Shown here one piece after another: positions 59,201-64,000 of a stretch of 64,000 nt of DNA (position 1 is its first letter; each line of letters begins with the position of its first letter). The position numbers were made by a program, and so were the translations under genes. The stretch spans positions 11,171,739-11,235,738 of the forward strand of contig NC_050735.1 of assembly GCF_014529535.1 (NCBI RefSeq), given 5' to 3'. Below the pieces are notes generated by a model that saw only the letters and a list, made by a program, of their open reading frames with translations, searched no databases and was not told the DNA's origin. Source of the stretch: Bradysia coprophila. Taxonomy: Eukaryota > Arthropoda > Insecta > Diptera > Sciaridae.

Positions 59201-61410
59201 TTTTTGTAAACATTTCGCAGATACGACAAATTTCCACCCACTCGATCCATGTGCGCATATCTCAGCGTTCCGTCGAAGAAATACCGTGGCACAATGCAAT
59301 GGCTCTGGTTAGCCACTTCTTCACCGAACAAATTACGCGAAACATCTAGCAATATGCATAGAAAGGATAATGCAACAGCTGGCTGGGTTGGCACAACATA
59401 GTGACCCTGAAGGAGGTAAATTGTCTGAAAATTGTTGATATGGAAATGGTTTATGAATTTTGATTTGAATTTTGCTCGCCAATTGTAGTGTCGAAGGAAA
59501 TTTGAAGATGCCAATTATGCCTCCGAATCGGAAGGGCATTTAACACACAACACCTGCTCACCTGCTGCTCCAAACTGTTTTCTTTGACATATTTTTTAAA
59601 CTTTTCCACGAATATCTTACGACTAGACGCAGATTCGTTGCCCTCATTGTCATCGTTTTGGAGCAGTGTTTCCATGAGGCTCTTTTGCAGTACATACAGT
59701 CCGTCAGTGGACTGTATCAGTTTGTCGCTGGCGTTCAGGTACGCTTCCTTCGATCCGCCCAATCCTTCCGTCCAGATCATTTCGTTCGGTAGAAGTTCGC
59801 CGAGAGTCGCTTCGTCTGGTGGTTTTATGTATAGGAACACTGGTAGGCTGATGAAATGATCACGATTTAGCGATTGTCTAAGGAACATTCTACGACAGCT
59901 TCACTTACCAGTTTCTCTTAAACAGTTTAAATTCGAGTAAAAACTTTCTCGTTCGTGCATGATTGCAGAGACACCGTAGAATGACAATAACTTTCCGTTG
60001 CTTGGCATATTCCAAATCGGCCGGAGTTTCACGATACAGACTCGACAGGAAGTCCACGAATTTCAGAATAAATTGCTTCGCCGAGTCGTTCAAATATGTC
60101 CACAGCAGCGTGAGAAATGTGGACAGTGTGCTGTTTGGCTGCCCGGGGTAAATTACACTATTTGTGTCGGTGTCGCTTCTGCAAATTTGACGATGTGGTT
60201 TGGTAACCGAAAGAACTGTTTTCATTTCCCATTTCATACTCACCTCAAGACACACATGCTCTGCACATAACTCAACACCTTCTCTTCCATCACGTAACTG
60301 TTCAACAGCATTGGCGCTATTTTTTCAATCAATAAATTGGCTATGATCATATAAACGGCAGTGTTTGACGGTTGTTTCAGGTCGTTCTTCGGCTGTGATG
60401 TCCTTCTCGTCGACGACATCAACCGACTTAAATTAACTAAATTTTGTAGCAGAAATTCGGCTTGAGCAAGGAATGCATCCGGTTTCTCTTGTAGCGGATT
60501 GTATCCAGGAACTGGATGCCGGAATGGCGAACCACCGAAATTTGCAACGATGGTTTCGTTGACGGCAAGCGAAACTGCAGGGAATAATGCCACGCCCGGT
60601 CCACGTTCAATGTTTGAGAAAGCCTCTCCCAGTGCAACTCCGTTTCGATAGTATTCGATTTTGCCGTTGTCCATGTCGATACAAACTCCGTAGACGTCAC
60701 CGCTGCGCCAAAATGGGCCAAATCTACGCGATTGGATGATTAATGGAATGGAATGAATGAATGAGACATTAGGAAAACGACTCACTTCTTCGTCTTTACA
60801 TTCCACAGCCGTTGCTTACTACCATCCAAGCCATAACTGTTTGGTGTATCACCAATGCCCGTGTCGTCGGTGAATTTACATTTAGCCGAACACCATCCAA
60901 TTTGCATTATTCCCTTGGATCTTAGCTGCACCTCATACATCCATTTTCCACGGTACACACAGCAATTCGCCTTGACAGTGGGAAATGGACTTTGCGATTG
61001 AATGAGTAGTCCATTGTTGCTGACATTGACCCCGGCTTTCAGGTCATCATCCCAAACATCAAACACGACCGTTTCAGTGCCAATGAACCCGTCACGGAAT
61101 GATTCGACGTTACCTGTCGACGATTTGGCTGAATTTTCTTGCAGTATGGCCAGTTTTGTGTCGAGCCATGATCGGAGCTCATTTATTTGACTATAATATG
61201 AAAAACAAGGAGGAAGAGGTCAGTATGACTTTCAGCTTCTGGTACTCTAATACGGAACTGTTCGAATGTTAAATGCTTAAAATCAATGAGCGATGTCTTT
61301 TGAACGGATGGGAGTTCACCGAAAACATTAATGAAAATATCCGAAGTTGTCGTTGAAGCGGCTATCGATGGTACGGATTTGTTCGCAATTCCACGCATAA
61401 GGTTTTTCAT
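56225..61410 (-). CDS. Rnf123: E3 ubiquitin ligase RNF123 (KPC1)
   Basis: RING ligase; in mammals RNF123/KPC1 acts with KPC2/UBAC1 in the cytoplasm, for example on p27. Sixteen exons: 61410-61259, 61190-60786, 60723-60244, 60178-59909, 59847-59562, 59424-59109, 58962-58893, 58812-58674, 58602-58402, 58327-58214, 58155-58029, 57951-57542, 57477-57364, 57299-56708, 56643-56466 and 56360-56225. All phases fit, giving 1329 residues (human 1314). A SPRY domain is in exons 2-3 (YRGKWMYEVQLRSKGIMQIG, then GDVYGVCIDMDNGKIEYYRN). Long helical regions follow (LRPYEERAWGQSNWVLTRFW, NSVLTQLNWAFTEFI). A C3HC4 RING runs from C1264 to near the end (CPICYAKAVSCVFYPCKHQSC, then C..HLMNNTFCFYC). Weak points: the exon 1 donor (CA|GTTCCG) is poor, and the start at 61410 is a choice; the frame opens further upstream. 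Confidence 0.93.
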
Positions 61411-62149
61411 CAATGACACAACTTCAAATTGATTGATAAAAACTTTAAATTTTGGTTTTAGCGTAGGAAAACTACAGAGAAATTTGTTTATTTTCTTCGT
61501 AATGTCAAAGACGTACGTGCATACTGGAGACGTTCTATCGTTTTGAAACGCGAATGCGTTCAATTGGTTCAACTGTTAATTTCTTCTGTGCGTTCACTTA
61601 TGAAACATATTCTCATCAGCGGAAAACAAACAAAATGAAATTCAATGTGGAAAATGTCTTTCAGTTTATAGGCTGCTGTATGACGTGATTAAATACCATT
61701 GCAAGTTCTGTATAAGGTTTTGCCAGCTTATCTCCTAAAAAAATGACAAAATTTATCTGAAAACCCAAAATCATGGCCCTACGTTAGTGAAGGGCCGTGA
61801 CGCAAGTCCGTTCACACTGAAAAATGTGACAAAAAAATTTTTCCGCAGGACTGAGGAACATACACGAACTTTTTGACTTTTCCCCCTTTGCTCCTACTAC
61901 CCCCAAAGTATTTTATTCGTAATCTGGGCGTCCATACGAGTTCAACGAGCTATCACATAAGGTTAAAATTTGGCCGAGATATTAAATTTCAAAACTTGGA
62001 AATTTGCAGAAATTTGTATGAAGAAATTCATTTTCATACATTTTGAAATTGATGAATTTTACCAACCTTTGTCACTCTGTCACTTTGTCACTATGTTAAC
62101 CGAAACTTTTGAATTTACCGGCGGATTTGGCTGAAATTTTCAGGGTATG
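61411..62149. other. Upstream of Rnf123
   Basis: Includes the likely 5' UTR and promoter of Rnf123 (an in-frame open stretch to 61572 preceded by a TTAACAG acceptor). No separate gene was supported. Confidence 0.35.
61775..61796 (+). other. Stem-loop module (copy 2 of 2)
   Basis: Stem GGCCCT/AGGGCC encloses the loop ACGTTAGTGA and is followed by GTGACGCAAGTCC. It has the same loop and tail as the copy at 6752, with three paired stem changes. Confidence 0.55.
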
Positions 62150-62966
62150 TTAAGGACGTAATTCTAAGAAACTAATTTGAAGGAATTTTTATAAAAGCTT
62201 ATAATTTGGAGTTATGAGCGTGGTAAGCTATTGAGCTATGGAACCTATAACTCCGAAAATATGGCAGATAGAAAGTTCGTTTAAAAGAAAAATTTATAGA
62301 GTTTCAGATTTCATTCGACACGTGTTTCATGGTTTTCCTAAAAAGTCGTCTATTTGGGAGCTATGAGCGTTTTAAGTGCGAGCTATGTCAGCCATAACTC
62401 AGAAAATACTGCGGATAGAAAGTTCGTGTAAAAGACAAAGTTATAGAGTTTTAGATTCTAGTCGATACGTGTTTCATGGTTTTCCTAAAAAGTCTTCTAT
62501 TTGGGAGCTATGAGCGTTTTAAGTGCGAACTATGTCATCCATAACTCGGAAAATACGGCAGGTGGAAACTTCGTGTAAAAGACAAAGTTATAGAGTTTTA
62601 GATTCTAGTCGATGCGTGTTTCATGGTTTCCCTAAAAAGTCGCTTATCTTGGAGATATGGGCGTTTTAAGTGCGAGCTATGTCAGCCATAACTCGGAAGA
62701 TACAGCAGATGGAAACTTCGTGTAAAAGACAAAGTTATAGAGTTTTAGATTCTAGTCGATGCGTGTTTCATGGTTTCCCTAAAAAGTCGCTTATTTTGGA
62801 GATATGGGCGTTTTAAGTGCGAGCTATGTCAGCCATAACTCGGAAAATACTGCAGATAGAAAGTTCGTTTAAAAGACAAATTGATAGAGTTTTACATTCT
62901 AGTCGACACGTGTTTCATGGTTTTCTTAAAAAGTCGCTTATTTGGGAGCTATGAGCGTTTTAAGTG
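62150..62966. repeat. 147-bp tandem repeat, about 5 copies
   Basis: GTGTTTCATGG recurs at 62322, 62469, 62616, 62763 and 62910, exactly 147 bp apart each time. Units contain GGGAGCTATGAGCGTTTTAA and GTCAGCCATAACTCGGAAAA. The first copy is the most diverged and earlier sequence fades into it. Confidence 0.9.
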
Positions 62967-63090
62967 CCTCAAATTTTCGATTTTGGTCAAATTTTCGATA
63001 TTCGTGAATTTTTCGATTTTAGACTTTTCGATTTTCATCAAATTTTTGAATTCCGTAAAATTTTCGATTTTCGTCAAATGAAAGCTGGAA
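62967..63090. repeat. ATTTTCGA(T)-rich degenerate repeat
   Basis: Short imperfect copies of AAATTTTCGATTTTCGTC run directly after the 147-bp array. They account for the small phenylalanine-rich frames here. Confidence 0.7.
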
Positions 63091-63186
63091 GGTTGAGATC
63101 AAAGAGAAAGTTATACAGTTTTCTAAGAAGAATTATTTTCGAGTAGTCAGCTTTCCTCAAACAAATCGAGGGCAATATTTATAAAG

Positions 63187-63588
63187 AAGGGCATATCCCC
63201 GATATCTCAGAAACTACTGAACTTTTTTTTCCCTGAAAGGTAGTGAAAAATTATGAATTTCGAATCCGACATAAATTTTAGGGAAATTAGCATTATTCTG
63301 CGTATTCTCTTGAGGTATTTCAGTTTTTCGACAATATCTTCGGAACCATGTGGCGGTAAGGCTCGGAAGCAAGTCAGGTCAACCTGAAACTTGAAACAGG
63401 CCACCTGAACCTGAGTTGACCTGAAACCTGCTTTATTCAATTTTGACCTGACTTGATTGACCGGAAAACCTAATTTTGGAAAAACCTGAATTGAACTGAA
63501 GAATAAATATGCCAGAACATAGAATTTAGCTTTTTCACTATGTAAAAGCTGCCTTAAAGATCTCTGAGATATCGGAGAAGTGCCCTTT
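63187..63588. mobile_element. Element with 25-bp inverted ends
   Basis: AAGGGCATATCCCCGATATC and its near-complement (GATATCGGAGAAGTGCCCTT) bound a 400-bp segment with several ACCTGA/TGACCTGA words. It is a probable non-autonomous DNA element. The 136-codon - strand frame inside is not a gene. Confidence 0.5.
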
Positions 63589-64000
63589 AGTGATATTGGC
63601 CTCGAAATGAAGATCAAATCAACACTCCATTCTGAACTAGTTCACGAGGTCCTCCTTTTTGCCACTTTACATAATGATTGAACTCAGCGCCAAATTTTTC
63701 CAGCTCCATGGGCACGGTACCGAATTTCCCATAGGGTAATCCGCCCCTGCACACCGCACCACTGCTAGTTTTAAGGACCATTGAGCAATTTTAGAGTTAA
63801 ATTGCGTTGAACGTAACAACAAACATTCACCATTTCGGTTTCTTGCTGATTTGACACTAAGTTTTACCAATGTTCGTGGCTTTGCAGAGATTCAATTCTT
63901 GATTGTTGACTGTTTGGTGCTCCTTTTTTATGTAAATTATCATAAAACCGTACCAAGCGTTTATTTCACTCTTCAGCTACAATTTCGCCACAAATGATGT
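63589..64000. other. Window end, nothing supported
   Basis: No coding exon or RNA gene could be identified here. Confidence 0.35.

Noticed and set aside
61411-61572. N-terminal extension of RNF123
   Set aside because: The frame is open but starts without an ATG, and the hydrophobic content does not resemble the RNF123 N-terminus. Kept as probable 5' UTR.
61666-61740. Possible terminal exon on the - strand (reads DKLAKPYTELAMVFNHVIQQ... after a TTTTTTTAG acceptor)
   Set aside because: Only about 25 codons and no family match; it could be chance. It would matter if an unseen gene lies upstream, so it is worth an RNA check.
63207-63617. 136-codon - strand ORF
   Set aside because: It spans an element with inverted ends and ACCTGA-rich repeats; composition is repeat-like.
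1-64000. tRNA, rRNA or other classic RNA genes
   Set aside because: I looked for clover-leaf A/B-box patterns and rRNA cores and saw none I could defend by eye; tRNAscan or Infernal would be decisive.

Overview
The window is eukaryotic, AT-rich insect DNA. Single-copy genes are split by many short introns (about 50-70 bp). It carries an insect-type odorant receptor array and a ZAD-C2H2 zinc-finger gene, a class typical of holometabolous insects. Dense foldback (MITE-like) elements, satellites and retroelements surround them. My best guess is a lower dipteran such as a fungus gnat (Sciaridae); this is inference from gene content and style, not a database match.

Layout. 1-13.4 kb is a compact gene block: the 3' part of a FASTK/RAP-domain mitochondrial RNA protein (+), mRpS6 (-), a small secreted cysteine-rich peptide (-), Syntaxin-18 (+), an eight-finger ZAD zinc-finger protein (-) whose stop codon overlaps that of Syntaxin-18, and the TPR protein TTC1 (+). 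13.7-15.4 kb is a DNA-transposon-like element packed with a 290-bp tandem repeat. 16.8-21.9 kb is a young-looking, apparently whole Ty3/gypsy LTR retrotransposon of CsRn1 type with an extra protease-like ORF after pol. 22-31.2 kb is non-coding and probably contains the promoter and long first intron of 5-aminolevulinate synthase, whose coding exons lie at 31.3-33.0 kb. 34.4-48.5 kb is a tandem array of four apparently intact odorant receptor genes and one decayed copy (all -), with an RTE-type LINE fragment and a MITE inserted in the last unit. 49.6-50.4 kb is an array of AATAACGTTATT palindromes. ALG11 (-) lies at 51.2-52.9 kb. 53-56 kb holds large foldbacks and a palindrome cluster. The 16-exon E3 ubiquitin ligase RNF123/KPC1 (-) fills 56.2-61.4 kb, and 62.1-63.0 kb is a 147-bp tandem repeat.

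The single-copy genes are housekeeping functions with no common pathway: mitochondrial RNA and translation (FASTK, mRpS6), haem synthesis (ALAS), ER glycosylation (ALG11), Golgi-ER SNARE traffic (Syx18), co-chaperone (TTC1) and ubiquitin ligation (RNF123). The odorant receptors form one locally expanded chemosensory cluster. Exon joins given here were worked out by eye from GT/AG sites, reading phase and remembered family sequences; no search was run.
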